Shown one piece after another: positions 1 through 13,300 of a DNA stretch of 64,000 bases. The position numbers and the translations under genes are program-made. The notes under the pieces were generated by a model that was not told the DNA's origin, ran no database searches, and saw only the letters and a program-made list of their open reading frames with translations. Each line of letters starts with the position of its first letter. The first letter of the stretch is position 1. The stretch is from Asterias amurensis. Taxonomy: Eukaryota; Echinodermata; Asteroidea; Forcipulatida; Asteriidae. Where the stretch lies: positions 2,433,501-2,497,500 of the forward strand of contig NC_092660.1 of NCBI RefSeq assembly GCF_032118995.1, in the 5' to 3' direction.

Positions 1-91
1 CAAACTTTCAGATAGGTTATTGCAGTGATGAATTCTGAGACACTATTATATAGCACCTTAAAAGGGTTTACAAGGTGCTACGGCAATAAAT
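1..91. repeat. Dispersed repeat, copy 1
   Basis: The first ~90 bases match 37116-37203 closely (shared stretches include GGTTATTGCAGTGATG and TTTACAAGGTGCTACGG). The second copy sits beside a tRNA-derived SINE. The element continues off the left edge. Bases 92-890 hold no gene I can support. Confidence 0.7.
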
Positions 92-892
92 TTTTGTTTA
101 TCACTTTTTTGTATGCAAGTCGCCAGAGACACAAGGCCTGAAGGCCACTTCAAGGTGTGGGCTACAATTTTTTTTTTCAGGAGCCGCTGCCACCTATTCC
201 TGGCACTGAAACAGGGTTACCCCCTTTACAGTCCATACGGATGTACATGTAGGCTTGGGTATCATCCATCAGAAGCCTGGCTGGTAGAGCAGGAAGCACT
301 ACCTCCCCAACTCTACGAAGCAATCATGTTTGTGCAATGTATATTCTGCAAAGGCGTTTGCTCTTCTTTTGATGTCACCAGGGCTCAATTTTATGTAGCC
401 TGTAAAGCCCTGTCCGAAATCGGAGCAAATGGATAACTTACCCATTTTAAGTCTAATGAGAACAGCCAAGGAAGTTTCCCTCCCAGGTAATTTACCCAAC
501 ATGAATGGGTTGTTTAACCTGGGTAAAAGCCGTCCCGGTGTAAAAAGCCACATCCGGTCCCCGGATATACCCGCTATACACGATCGTGTGATGACAGGTC
601 GGTCACACTCAACTGTTTACACGATTGGAAGCTTGGTTGCACTCATTGCATTCTCGCTGTCATGCCCCCCAGTCAAAGGTCACTGCGATAGCGCCTCTTG
701 TGTTTGTCTTAAGTTAGTTGTACGTGTTTTACCGATCGCATTGGTTAGTTTACCAAGGTCATTAATCCATGTTTGGAGGCTGGGAAGTTTCCATTTTTGG
801 AATGTTAACCACTGTCTCAGTAAAATATTAGTCCAATGTGAACACAGCTTAAGTGACAAAACTTGCTGAACAGCAAGAGAATGTTGAATTAC

Positions 893-3800
893 CTGTCCGC
901 TGATCTTCTGCTTTGTTCACAGGATGTTCCTGAGTTGAAGACCCATCCGTCTTCTCTACCTCCCTCGTTTCATCCTTGGACGTCTCCTTCAGAGCAACTT
1001 TCTGGAGGAAGATTTCTTGCTCTTCCCCGGGACGGTTCATGAAGTCATTCCATATCTGATGATTTGTAATTGGTTTTGTTTTTAGTTCAATATGGGAGCT
1101 GTCTGGCTCAGGGAGAGGGATAAAAAAAAAGTACACAAATAACACAGATGTCATAGATGTTAAAATTCCATCGGGGATAAAGAAAACTCATTTTGGTTTT
1201 TACCCATATAAACCGATGTCTGTTAGCACTAATTACTCAGTATTTACCCGAGTTCTGTGAAATTTTGACAGAGCCTCTAATGGTTGACTAAGCTAAAACT
1301 TTCTGAGGCAGATGATATGTGGCTTTAGACCCATTCCATCTAATGTCACACACTCCAAAAGGAGGCAGATCATTGGACAATAGCTGTTCTCTGTGCGTAA
1401 AATGTGCGCTGACCTCGTGTGCTGATAACGCTTTATGCAAGGGGGAGATATTGATTTCTTACACAATACAGAACGCGCCTCCGAAGAACTGTGAATAATT
1501 TCGGGTGTCAACTTTCTTTTGTGCATGTTCGTATACGATTTTGACACCCAAAATGACACCCAGGATAGGCACACATGTGAGTAAACTGCCCGTATTGCAA
1601 GGGGTCTATAGCTGACTGGTTGTATTGCAATTCACCCCTGAGCTCAGAATTTCAATACATTAGGGCTCTCAAGTGTTAAATACATTGCTTCTCTCATCAA
1701 GGTCCATAAACCATCTCGCTCAGGTCTTCGCTCTTCCAAGGATCTATCTTTAACAGTCCCGAAATCAAAAACATGTAGGGTGATCGAGCATTTGCCGCCA
1801 CCGCCGCCCCTCGCTTGTGGAACAAGCTTTCCCTCAGTGAAGACATGTGGGACAGTTAATAGTTTCAAAACCAAACTGAAAACACACCTCATCATGACAC
1901 GCTATTTGTAATAACTTTTCTTCTTGTTAGCGCATTGAGCACCCATTGGGTGGATATGTTTTTTGTGCATTATAAATGTCTTTATTATTATTAATATGTA
2001 CCTCAAGGCTGTCACGGTCAGCTAGAAGCTGCTCAAAAACAGACTGGCTTGACTCCACAAAATCAGTAATAGTCACTTCACCAAAATCATTCTCATCCAC
2101 CAGACTCAGGAGGAAGCATGCTACCGATTCAAAAGAAATGCAACAGTGAAATTAAAAATACAGGGAAATAATAGGCTGGTTGTTGAAAAAATAAGTATGA
2201 ACTAAGATAAGATAAGAACTTTATTATCCCACACTGTATGAGCGCAAAGAAACTATAACTTGCAAGTACAAAAGTTTGTGAACGCAAATGCTTGCCAGGG
2301 CAAATCCTGTAACTTGGCGAAGCCTGCTATAAATGCACATCACATTTAAAAGCGCTCATTGGTTAAAGTGATTTCAATTGTTAATATACTGTTGAACTAG
2401 ACTTTATACTATCTTAGAGGTAACACCATGACGAATAAATGGAAAACACGCAGCTAAGTACGTGCAGTGCACAGGTTCAGCCAATGAGCTACCTTCATTT
2501 GACCTCTAGTTGAAGTGCTCTACTCACATGCGCAAGGTCTAACTGTATAGAATACAATTACAGGTAAGGCCTGGGCGACTAGTGGAACTTACTACTCGAC
2601 TAGTCATTCCTCAAATAGTCGCGACTTTGACAGTCGCGACTGTGAATTATGTTGTCATGAATAGTCGTGAGCGACACTATTTGTTCACCAAGCAGGTAGT
2701 TGCGCCAATTTTGAAGTAGTTCAGGTGGCACGATTAACCCGAGTAGGCAAACAATTTGTAGTCGCAACACAACTACTTTGACACTAGTCGCCCAGGCTTA
2801 CTTCCGGTAACTCACTGTTTTCATAGCGACGGGTACGCTTCTGACCACCAGTCTTATGACCAGCTGACTTGGGCTGCAGAGTCGGGCAGCAGTGACGGTT
2901 CTGTTTGTGCTTTGGTTTCTTGTGTACATCGGGTTTAGGTTCCACAACATCATCGCCCGTCAAAATCAACCTGATCAAAAACAAGGTTTGTTCAATGTAA
3001 ATAGATCATCGATGGATTGCACAAAGTGCCATCTACCGCCATATTTGATGATAAACTTTGGAAAAGTGCATGCGTGATTTGCTGCGCACAACTCTCAGCC
3101 AATGATAGCCTTTCAGGAGTGCACGTTTCATTGAAGATGGCGGTCAATAACGTCATGTGCAATACATCTACACTGTATGGAGGTGTCTGACTTAGCGGCT
3201 ACAGCTAGAACCTTCTGCATCATCATGCATTAGAAGTATAGGCCATACACCCTTAGAAACAGTCGTAGCAAAAGCTGTTGTAGAAGGCAAGTCAAATGAG
3301 GACTAATTTATAATGAGGGAATGAATCGGGGGCCTCTTTGTTTCAGTTTCTCAAATCAGGTAAAAATATGAAGAAATTGCAGCTGGTTTTTGTTTGCATT
3401 GTAAAAATCTTCTTTACAATATTGTAAAGAAGATTTTTACCAAGGACATGTTATGTCAGACAGTGCAGTTGCAATGATGTCCTGCTATACTAGGCCTAGG
3501 GTTAAAAATTAAGCTTACTGTACGTCTCAGATCTGTACTGTACATCTATTATTTACCAAACTAAGGCCGTTTCCGAATTAGTGGCTACGGCTGCAGCTAC
3601 GACCGTTGCCTGGGGTGTTGCGAAGGGCGTCCTACACTTCAATGCATGACAACGCGACGATCCGGCCGTGGCCGTAGCCGCCAATGCGGATACGGCCTAA
3701 GTTGTTTTTGGCACCTAATTTATCCAGATACAATTATGTTTTTGGTGACCTTCCTTGATTGATGGGTCCGGTAGTGTTCAGATATATGTTTGGTGGGGTC

Positions 3801-4339
3801 AGAATCAGACTCATTCAGGTTCAGTAAAATAAACAAGTTAATAAATAAATTTAAAATTGTTCATTAATTAATAATATTAGTGTTTACTATTATAATAATT
3901 CCCTTTTTTAAGTTCAATCATGCTCAATTCATCACACACATCAGTCATCAGTCACCCACTTCCTTACGAAATAAAAAACCTAATAATATTTATAATAATA
4001 ATATAATACTAATAAATAGTATTGTTGTATTATAATTATAGGTAATACGTAGTCTTCTTGGCCCTGAATTCAACTTTTAATTTGTAGCTAAAACACTTAC
4101 TGCAGAATAACATTGAGCATCAATTTATTGTGTTTGTTTGGTGTTAGTCCGCCCTTGCAAAACCTTATGCAATTCATAACAAAACATTTCTAAAGCGCCC
4201 TCACCCATCCGACAAAATGTACAAAAATTCCGTCTTTATCCCTTGTTTTCTTTCTCAAATTAGTTTAAACAAACATATAATGAACCTACTTAGATTCCTC
4301 AGGCAGAGTGACGTCTTCGTCTTCTTTATTCACACCCAT
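893..4339 (-). CDS. Unrecognised gene, 5' four coding exons (partial)
   Basis: I do not recognise this gene. Four minus-strand exons join in frame: 4339-4290 (start ATG, MGVNKEDEDVTLPEES), 2970-2816, 2120-2002 and 1055-893. Donors are GTAGGT, GTGAGT, GTACAT and GTAATT; every acceptor ends in AG. Phases run 2, 1, 0, 1, so the protein continues left of 893, probably beyond the window. The predicted N-terminal ~163 residues hold a basic Lys/His/Arg-rich stretch encoded by exon 2, then an acidic, probably helical segment (FLLSLVDENDFGEV, then FVESSQSVFEQLLADRDSLE, then IWNDFMNRPGEEQE), then a charged, likely disordered tail. No signal peptide, membrane segment or catalytic motif is visible, so the product is probably intracellular. 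Exon 2 also has a GTAAGC donor further on, but that choice gives an early stop in exon 3, so the earlier GTGAGT was chosen. Frame consistency over three joins is the main evidence; a function cannot be given. Confidence 0.6.
1640..1990 (+). mobile_element. LINE 3' relic (CR1/L2-like)
   Basis: Reading across frames gives the decayed C-terminal end of a CR1/L2-type reverse transcriptase: a KPSRSGLRSS-like piece, then a RAFAATAAPRLWN piece, then FKTKLKTHL. It ends in a GCATTATAAATG-type 3' tail followed by ATT repeats, as these LINEs do. Frameshifts and stops make it non-functional. It is 5'-truncated, as usual for the group. Confidence 0.6.
3565..3702. repeat. MITE-like element, 'GGCTACGGC' family, copy 1
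   Basis: About 135 bases with imperfect inverted ends (GGCCGTTTCCG at the left, CGGATACGGCCTAAG at the right) and internal GGCTACGGCTGC / GCCGTAGCCGC arms. Related copies lie at 10500-10632 and 46364-46500. No coding capacity. Confidence 0.5.
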
Positions 4340-4424
4340 TATTGCTAATTTTCCCGATTTTCTTGCAAAAACTTCCTTCTGTAATCTAGCTGCACCTTTT
4401 TGCTGTCAAAGCCTTGACATCTGA

Positions 4425-4432
4425 TGACGTCA
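4425..4432. promoter_or_regulatory. CRE palindrome upstream of the minus-strand gene
   Basis: A perfect TGACGTCA lies 86 bases upstream of the start codon of the minus-strand gene. This is the consensus site for CREB/ATF factors. A promoter role is inferred from position only. Confidence 0.35.
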
Positions 4433-5627
4433 CACTTCCAGGCTCATAAAACGCTAGTCTTGCTTACAAGAGGCAACCAACGTTCAGATCTGTGCACACC
4501 GCACATTTGTAATAAGTAAACATAGAGGGCGCTAAAGCGTCGAGCTCAAAATAACAGGAGGGGTTCAGTGTATAAATTTTGACCAAAATTGTAAATTTGT
4601 CAAGATTGATGCTCGGACGTTTTGAAGTTTTGGGGTGTTTTGACTTATTAGGGGGATATCAACAATACAGTCTGAAAGAATAACTCGTGGCCCAGCCAGG
4701 GACTCGCATTATTAAATTGAGCCGAGGAGTCGATGAAAAATCTTCCCTTTTTTTACTGTAAAAAGCTGTGAGACTTCTATTCTAAGCATTTTGTTCGTGT
4801 TTTTTGTCACATTTAGCACGTTGCACTGTATGCTATGGGAGTTATTGGCATTTGGTTCACAATCTGCCCCCCATGTTAAATGCTGCAGAGATGCGCTCCG
4901 GACACTTTTTCAAAATGCAATCGTGTCCGGGGGCCGCTTTATGCAAAAACCGTTCGGCGGACATGTGCATGACTTAAATTCTATTCTATATCTATGGCAT
5001 GCGCTGAACCTACGTATATGCAGCATGAATATTCACTATTTTATGATTGCAGCGAATTTATACCCAAACAGCCGAACATTTCCCATGTCATTCATGACAT
5101 GCACTTAGCTTGTAAAAAAAAATGGCGAACGTGTTCCGTCGACCAAGGGCGTCTAATTTACTGCAAGGACGGTTTTGCACGTAGCCGGACACATCTGCAT
5201 ACGCAAATGTGTCTGGGCGGACACAATTGCATTATGCAGCAGCGTCCGGGCAGTCACGATTGCATGCATACGATTATTGGAGGGTGGGGGGGGGGGGGTA
5301 CAGCCCTAAGGGGCAGAAAAGGGCTGATAATACTGTCGTTTCTACAAATTTAAATTTCGGAAAACCATCTGTGGACTTTAACACTGGAAATATTTCCGCG
5401 ATGACTGATAAACAATACGGTGTTTCTCAGCAGTACGACCCGGATGTGTGGACACGGTAAATGTAATCCCACGTGAAGCTCTTGGAAGTTGGCACACCCT
5501 CTTCCCGGTTCAGGGACGGGGTTGGGGTGGGGGGGCGGTATTTGGCGGTAACTAATTCAATTTGGTTATGTTGTGAATGTTTATGGGTTTTTTCTTCTTA
5601 ATATCAACCTATCAAACGCCAGCAAGA

Positions 5628-5629
5628 AC

Positions 5630-5660
<31 letters not shown>

Positions 5661-5661
5661 C
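5628..5661. repeat. (AAC)n microsatellite
   Basis: Ten or so uninterrupted AAC/CAA units. Confidence 0.9.
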
Positions 5662-5979
5662 ATACTTTGACCCTGTTTCTGTTTACCCATGGGTACAGCC
5701 GCGTTCTCAGTAAGCGACCTTGATCCCTGATTAATGCACTCTCAAGGGCTACGTGCAGAATGATATGTAACCATTTACCAATGTGCTGGTTTTCAGGGGA
5801 ATATTATTGTAATAAAATAACACTTGTATAAGTCCGGGAGCCCAGCAGGGTTTACTGAAATATCTTGTGCAAAGAAGGTTTGAGGTGAGGAACATATGCA
5901 GGATCTCTATGGACCAACCCATCAGGCGACCAGTATAGAAGAGAAAGTGTAGATTCGTAGATAGAATGTACGAAAGGCG

Positions 5980-6185
5980 AGCACATAATAGTCACGAATC
6001 TACACTTGATACCCCCCCCCCCCCCAAACGTGGATAGCCAATGGAGAGACAAGTGACAGGATGTGATTTCTGCGTTTTTGAACACTCTGGTGAGAGTTTT
6101 GTAATCTTTGCGAGAAGCAAAGAGTGTTACTGTTAGGTAGTTTTAGAAGAGCATTACAAAAATCAATAAACGGGATAAACTAAGA
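5980..6185 (-). mobile_element. LINE reverse-transcriptase relic (CR1/L2-like)
   Basis: On the minus strand the translation contains IDFCNALLKLPN, then LQNSHQSVQKRRNHI, then in another frame ITSCHLSLHWL. These correspond to the well-known DYCNALLYGLP, LQRVQNAAARL and ITPVLRSLHWLP blocks of CR1/L2-type reverse transcriptases. Several frameshifts and a poly-C tract show it is dead. Confidence 0.55.
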
Positions 6186-7380
6186 GCATGAATGGACAAT
6201 CTGTTCAGCTGCTGTTCGAGATACTTTCGTACTAATTTGTTCAACTATTTTGCAAAGCATTACAGTGCTTGCAAAATACATTATAGAATACAAAGTGTGT
6301 CTGCTATCCTTCAACTTGGAAAGGCATGTGTAATTTTCAAGTTGAACTATGCCTATCACTATTCAACTAACTTCTTGCCCTGAGTGGACAATGTTTCCCA
6401 GTGTTCAAAAAAGTGTCTTTGAAAAACCGCAAAAAAAAAAGTTCATTGCACTTGCTGTTTGTTTTGCCTCGAGTTTAACTATAAGAATATCAACACTTTT
6501 AAAAGTAGGCCTATGTTCTTATTTTTCAATCGATCAAAACCCCAAAGGTCTCCCAATACGGTGGACCGCACGGCCGTAAAGTGTGAATTTCCTATCACAC
6601 AACGTTTCCGACAACACATGCAGTTTTACATCGTATACCTTCCTTTGCTTGGTTTTTGATACTTTAGTTTTGGCTAATCCTTGTTTTTATTGGTGCGTGG
6701 GAAAAAAACCCAAAACATCATTTACAATCGATGTGCGTGAAAAAACAGCACAGGTACAAAACTGATGTGTAAATTTACTGGATTAGGCGGAAAAACAGCT
6801 GGTAGAACTGATAGAAACGGGACAGACACACCCACAAATAAAAGAACTTGGTGAACGTAGAAGGACGGGGGATCAGGACAAACAAATAAAACCAATAGTC
6901 AATAATAAACAAGGGGAAATATTGATAAGGGATTATCTTAACAGAGAGTGGACAAAACAATTTCATACGAAATTGTTACGAGGACACAGAGGGCCCAAAG
7001 CACGGCCCAATTTCATAGCGCTTCAGGGACATGTTGCAGCTGGTCGCAGGCCTATACGAGTTTCCGAGAAATCGTCTGTAATTTAAGTCGTAGGACACTA
7101 CATCCGGGAGACCCTCGGTCACTTGCTGCAGGTCAAACAGCTGTTTTGGTAATCACTGTTAAAATAAATGTCAATAAAACTTTAGGTATGAACTATTACC
7201 TACATCAGCATTTTGAGAGACCGTTCAGTTTCGAGGTAATGTAATTGTGTAAATAAGTTTTAAAGCCCGAAGTTTTAGTCTTAGGGACGCGTTACTGTAA
7301 GTAACCCTTCTCAGAGTGTATTCCAGTTTAAGAATTATCTGCGTGGACATTATTCGCTGCGGATTTCGGCGATATACCTC

Positions 7381-7440
7381 AATAACGCAAGCACCTTTTA
7401 TGCATACAATAACGCAAGCACCTTTTATGCATACAATAAC
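7381..7440. repeat. 27-bp perfect tandem duplication
   Basis: AATAACGCAAGCACC... (27 bases) occurs twice back to back without a mismatch at 7381-7407 and 7408-7434, followed by a further AATAAC. Confidence 0.85.
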
Positions 7441-8998
7441 CATAGAGGAATGGTCCGACCCATTGCGCATACACCACCCCCTCAAACTGTACTGCGCATG
7501 CGATAACCCCTTGTTTATTTGTTGGTAGTTCAGCAACTCCAATGAAAAGGGAATTGGGCTTACGATAAGAAAGCTGGCGATGTAACTCCTTCTAATTTAT
7601 TCCTCCATGCAATAACAAACCTGTGAAAATTTGGGCTCAATTCGTCATCGAAGTTGCAAGAGATTAGTGAAAGAAAAACCACAATGCATTTCTAATAAAA
7701 CACTTCAGCTGCAGCTGAAGTCTTTTGTTATTTTAGTGAGAAATAACCTCTTTCAAAAACTACTTCAGAGGGAGCCGTTCTTACAAAGTTTATACAGCCC
7801 AACAGCTCCCCATTTGCTCGTTATAACCAAGTAAGTTTTTTGTGTTCACAATTAGTTTGAGAATGTCGAGTGTCCAGTGGATTTCACATCTTGAGTTAAA
7901 CTCGCCCTAACTGGCGTAGCCTTGCCCCTAGGACCATGGAGGTACAATAAAAAGAGCCATGAAGGATGGTAGAACTAATCAATTTCTTTGTGAAATCGAC
8001 CTCGAGCCGTGACGTCACCCAGATGGCGTGAGAATAAATGAGCGTGGACCTACTTATCAGGACAGCAAATTAACATTAACACTTGTTGAGTTACAAGGTC
8101 ACGTTTGACAATACAACCATATTTGAGAATCTTGGATTTTAAGTGGTGTTGTTAAATACTTCAGCAAGCCAATCGACCCCAGGTGTTTATGAGGCACTTA
8201 CGCTGCCGTTTCACTCATTGAATAAAAAAGACAAAATAAAAGAATAGTTAGACCATAGAGGAAGGACAGAGCAAGGACCTGGTTAGACCATAGAGCAAGG
8301 AAGAGATGGTTAGACATTTCATAAGTTGCAAATGTTTGCCTGGATTGTGATCTGGTTGGTCAATTATTATATTATACTCTGTTGAGCTGTATAAAACATT
8401 GTAAGAACGGCTCCCTCTGCGAAGTAGTTTTTGAGAAAAAGGTAACTTCGCACACAAATATCAGCTGCAGCCTGAAGTGTTTTATAGAAATGCATTGAGT
8501 TTTTTTCTTTCACTACTCTCTCGCAACTTCGATGACCAGGAGTTGAAACCAACGGTTCTTTTCAGAACCACCCCAACTCATTAGAGATAGTCATTACATA
8601 TGGTGTTACCGCAAACCTTTCTATTATATATATACTCGTAACTATTTGCTAAGTTCACACTGTGGTGTGCAAACTACTAGGCAGAACTGCTGATGAGTAT
8701 AGGAGGGTAATACAGATTTTCATTCTGAAAATTGATTAATAATAAAGGCCATCTGTTTTGTTTGTTTGTTCTTTGGATTTTGGATTACAAAAACATCTAT
8801 ACTTCTAGATGCTTCTAGGAAAGTACGTGTGGGTATTCTTTAAGACCATTGTCCCATTACTGTGCGCCATTTATTATTCTAGGTCCCCAATGTGCGATAA
8901 GAGACCCCAAGGTTTGTGTGGGTCAGTGTTGACAGAACGTGTGGCCTTGCACGAGGGGCTTCTGCTTGAGCAGCCTTGACCCGCGGCGTATCCTGGTT

Positions 8999-9059
8999 TG
9001 ACGTCACAACTCGTTTAGCCAATCAGATTGCAGAATGAATTTTGCTTGACGGTATTTAA
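8999..9059 (+). promoter_or_regulatory. Promoter of the WxxW-domain gene
   Basis: In order: a CRE palindrome TGACGTCA (8999-9006), a CCAAT box (9019-9023) and a TATTTAA TATA-like box (9053-9059). Transcription would start near 9085. A non-coding first exon then ends at 9143 with a good donor (CAG|GTAAAC). The spacing is that of a classical RNA polymerase II promoter; the start site itself is inferred. Confidence 0.5.
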
Positions 9060-9596
9060 GTCGTCGCCGAAGCTGAGGAAACCAACTTCCACATCAGAGA
9101 GAGAAACAGAGACCACCTGGTTACCGAAGAACATCTTCAACAGGTAAACTTTCTTCACGTTTAGACTTTTGTTTTGTATCTCACTGTTTCATTCTTTTTC
9201 AGGTTTGATTTTCGTTTAGAATTTGTCTTATAAAATTATGCAGCGCAAAGTTTGTTATTGAAATAAAACTTATAATACACTGTCACTGTGATCAAATGTT
9301 TTGTTTTGCCTATACCCTAGCTGGGTATATTACGAATAGCTACAGTTTAACTTCAGAAACCTTTGGTTAAATTTGACTACCAATATTTTGTTGTTATAGT
9401 TTACACGAATGCATTCTCCTTCTTCGAATTACTTTTCAGTTCAGTATTTTTCATTTGACTTGTTCATTTTGTAATTTTCTCACACTTTTTTTGAAGTTAA
9501 ACTAACTTTCCTCCATGGACTAAACTGATCAGGAATAATTAACATAATATTTCAGTTTGTTGGGTTGGCTGTTAGTTAGTGTTAAAATATTGTTGT

Positions 9597-9771
<175 letters not shown>

Positions 9772-9818
9772 CTGTTCACCAGTTTGCATGTCATTTTGGT
9801 TTCTTTGTAGAACTGAAG

Positions 9819-10299
9819 ATGAAGGCTGCATTATTTGTGATTTGCTGTATGCTAGCTGTGGAATCAATTCGAGGTCAGTTTAAATAAAACCCCACTTATT
9901 AGATCTTATCACTAATTCAATGTTTATTGTTTCCAGTATGTGTCCCACGTACACTTTATCTTCACCCGGCTCTAACATGACCTCAAATATCACTCATGAT
10001 CCGTGCACTGCATCTGAACGCACACTTCAGTTCAATTCAATTTATTTCACATTTCTTTCCACAAAACATTTCCACAATATTCCAGAACTATATTGTAATG
10101 CATGTATATATAAAAAATACAGAACAAAAAGAGTAAACTGGAAGCGCGTGGAGGCAAGGCCCAAAATAAGCCAGGTAGCTTGTAGCTTGTATAGCGGCTT
10201 GCCTTACATAACAAAAAACATACACTAAAGGTATGATGCTTAGGACAATCATGGGACAATACAAAGACGAAACAAACAAACAAACAAACAAACAAACAA

Positions 10300-10341
<42 letters not shown>

Positions 10342-13300
10342 GGACACCAGACAGACAGACATACAGACGAAAAAACTTCCATGAGAAGCAAAAACTTCCA
10401 TGAGAAGAGCTTGACAAATATTTGCTTAGCACTCAGTCAGCTGGCTTCTCCATGCTCGAAGCCATTCATGTTGGGGACGGGTCATCATTTTAGGCCTATC
10501 TAAGGCCGTAACTGTATCTATTACTGCTACGACTGTTGCTATGTGAGTTGCTTTATCAGGATGTCCTATACCTCAACGCACTATGACGCGAAATTCTAGC
10601 CGTAGCGTAGCTGTAGCCGTTTATTGTTTGGTAAACATGGGTTGGAGTTGAAGGGCGAGCCGACAAAAACACGTATGGAAGTTTAATATAAAGTGTAAAC
10701 ATGTCATAATGAAATGTTTAACACTAATTTTTTGTTACAACTAATACAGGTCACTATTGGTCCGCTTGGTATGATCGCGATAATCCTTCGGGTTCCGGAG
10801 ACTGGGAGACGCTGCGTGATCAAAAGGTAATTGTTTCTATAAATAGCCATAATGGTTATGACATCACATTTTCAAACTGCGCCCTCTCTGAGGCAAAAAG
10901 GACCAGGCAGCTCATTTGCATTTATGGCTTTCCATAGTTTTCCAACCTGGGTTAGCAAAAACTCGGGCAAAAGGTCTATACTTCTCATCAATTCGATACT
11001 GGGTGAAGGCACACCCTTACAGACACTGGACACTATTGGTAAATGTCAAAGAACAGTCTTCTCACTTGGTGTATCTCAACATATGCATACAATAACAAAC
11101 CAGTGAAAATTTGAGCTCAATTGGTCGTCGAAGTTGCGAGATAATAATGAAAGAAAAAACACCCTTGTCACATGAAGTTGTGTGCTTTCAGATGCTTGAT
11201 TTCGAGAACTCAAATTCTAAACTTGAGGTCTCGAAATCAAATTCGTGTAAAATTACTTCTTTCTCGGAAACTACATTTCTTTAGAGGGAGCCGTTTATCA
11301 CAATGTTTGTTACTATCAACCTCTCCCCATTACTCGTTACCAAGTAAGGTTTTATGATAATAATTATTTTGAGTAATTACCAATAGTGCCCACTGCCTTT
11401 AAAGTAACAGTGAACAGGTTCATAATCCATATCTGTGTTGTTCGTACAGTGATATCAGATCATGTTCAAGTTGAGTTTCTAAATTTCCTTGCTCGTTTTT
11501 CTTTCTAGAAACTAGGCTATGTCTGTGGTGGTTGTAAACCAATCGGCGCACAGTGCAGGGTGAAGGGAACTTCAAGCGTGTTTACGCGTTGGACTGGATC
11601 GGCACCTGACACCCTCTCCGTTAATTGCTTACCGACGGTGGGCCTGGTATGCAAAAACGCTGACCAACCAGCAGGCGGCTACTGTAGTGACTACGAGATC
11701 AGATATCAGTGTCCATCTACAGGTAAGTGTTTATTATTAAAGGAACACGTTGCCTTGGATCGGTCGAGTTGGTCTTTGAAAAGCGTTTGTAACCGTTTTT
11801 TATAAAATGCATATGGGTAGAAAGATGTGAGAAAGATATCATGTGCGACACAGTAAGTCCCAAGGTATCGATAATTTTTGTTTACGTACACGATTATTGT
11901 GTACGTACATGATAATTATCGTGTACATAATTATTGTCTACGTACATGATAATTACATGTGTACGTTATTGTGTACGTACATGATAATTATCTTATACGT
12001 ACACAATAAGAGCGGGATTTTGTTTATTCATGTGTCGGCAGTACGCAGCGGCACTACGCATCGGTACTAGGGGGTTTTATGTGTAGATTTTTAATTATGC
12101 AAGATTAGACCAGCCCGAATCTGTCAGACTGTGCAAGTGTGTGTAAAACGCATACCCAGATGAGCCAAATAAGTTGAACTAAGTGGAGGTAACAATTTCG
12201 ATTATTTTTGTGTCCCCTCTGTTTTTAGCCTCTACCTGGACGCCATTTAAAGACAGAGATAATCCTTCTGCATCCGGAGACTGGGAAAACGTAGCGGCGT
12301 TTAGAGTGAGCATTATGCACTAATTAGCTGCACAAAGTCAGACAGTTACTCGGCTAATGTCCACAACGACAAGTTTATTATAAATGCCTTCCATGAATTT
12401 GTTTGTTTGTTTGTTTGTTTGTGTGTTTGTGTGTCTGTTTGTATGATCTTCCCGTCAAGGGAACTCGGCAAACTCCCACAGGGGGATATAAACAACAAGC
12501 TGGCAACAGCCAATCTCTCTAATACAAACATTTGGTTTAAAGGCAATGGACACTATTGGTAATTACTCAAAATAATTATTATCATAAAACCTTACTTGAT
12601 TACGACTAATGGGGAGAGGTGGATAGTTCAAAACATTGTGAGAAACAGCTCCCTTTGAGGTGACGTAGTTTTCGAGAAAGAAGTAATTTTCCACAAATTT
12701 GATTTGGAAACCTCAGATTTAGAATTTGAGGTCTCAAAATCAAACATCTGAAAGCACACAACTTTGTTTGACAAGGGTGTTTTTTCCTGTCATTATTATC
12801 TCGCAACTTCGACGACCGATTGAGCTGAAATTTTCACAGGTTTGTTATTTTATGCATATGATGAGATACACCAACTGTGAAGATTATTCCCTGACAATTA
12901 CGAATAGCGTCCAGTGTCTTCAACGTCTATGATTATGAATTGCACAAAATAAAAAAATTATGATCAGTAACTAGATGACAGCGATATTCTAGTCCTTGTG
13001 AAAACAGCGGCTAGAGCCTGGTATAGGATTCGAACCCCATATCTTGTGATTGCAAGTCCTACAGTCTAACCTCTTGACCAGCGTTTTTAAAACTGTTTTT
13101 GCAGGATCGAGATGGCGACAATATCTGCAATGGTAATCGTCCAATGTGTACCCAGTGTCGTGACGTGTCAAACCAAAACAACTACTACACAACTGGGGAC
13201 GCTTTCAATGCTGGTTACGATTGCAACTGGGAGAACGGTCTAGTTTGTACCACAGAGGTCAACAACAAAGTATGCAAGGATTACGACGTCAGGTTCAAAT

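Larger units (their letters stand above)
4500..8980. other. Intergenic region, repeats only
   Basis: No exon set could be built here. Contents: an unclassified stretch with repeated GTCCGGGC/GCGGACA words (4890-5280), G-, C- and AAC-rich simple repeats, a LINE relic on the minus strand near 5980-6185, a 27-bp direct duplication at 7381-7434, and two partial copies of the 380-bp TTAA element (about 7605-7835 and 8345-8570). Short open frames in this stretch look like chance. Confidence 0.5.

Noticed and set aside
4791-5460. Three overlapping open frames of 83-119 codons
   Set aside because: No recognisable motif, signal or splice context; the sequence is repeat-like with poly-A and poly-G runs.
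10047-10432. Two ~114-codon minus-strand frames
   Set aside because: They come from the (AAAC)n-(AGAC)n simple repeat and lie in an intron.
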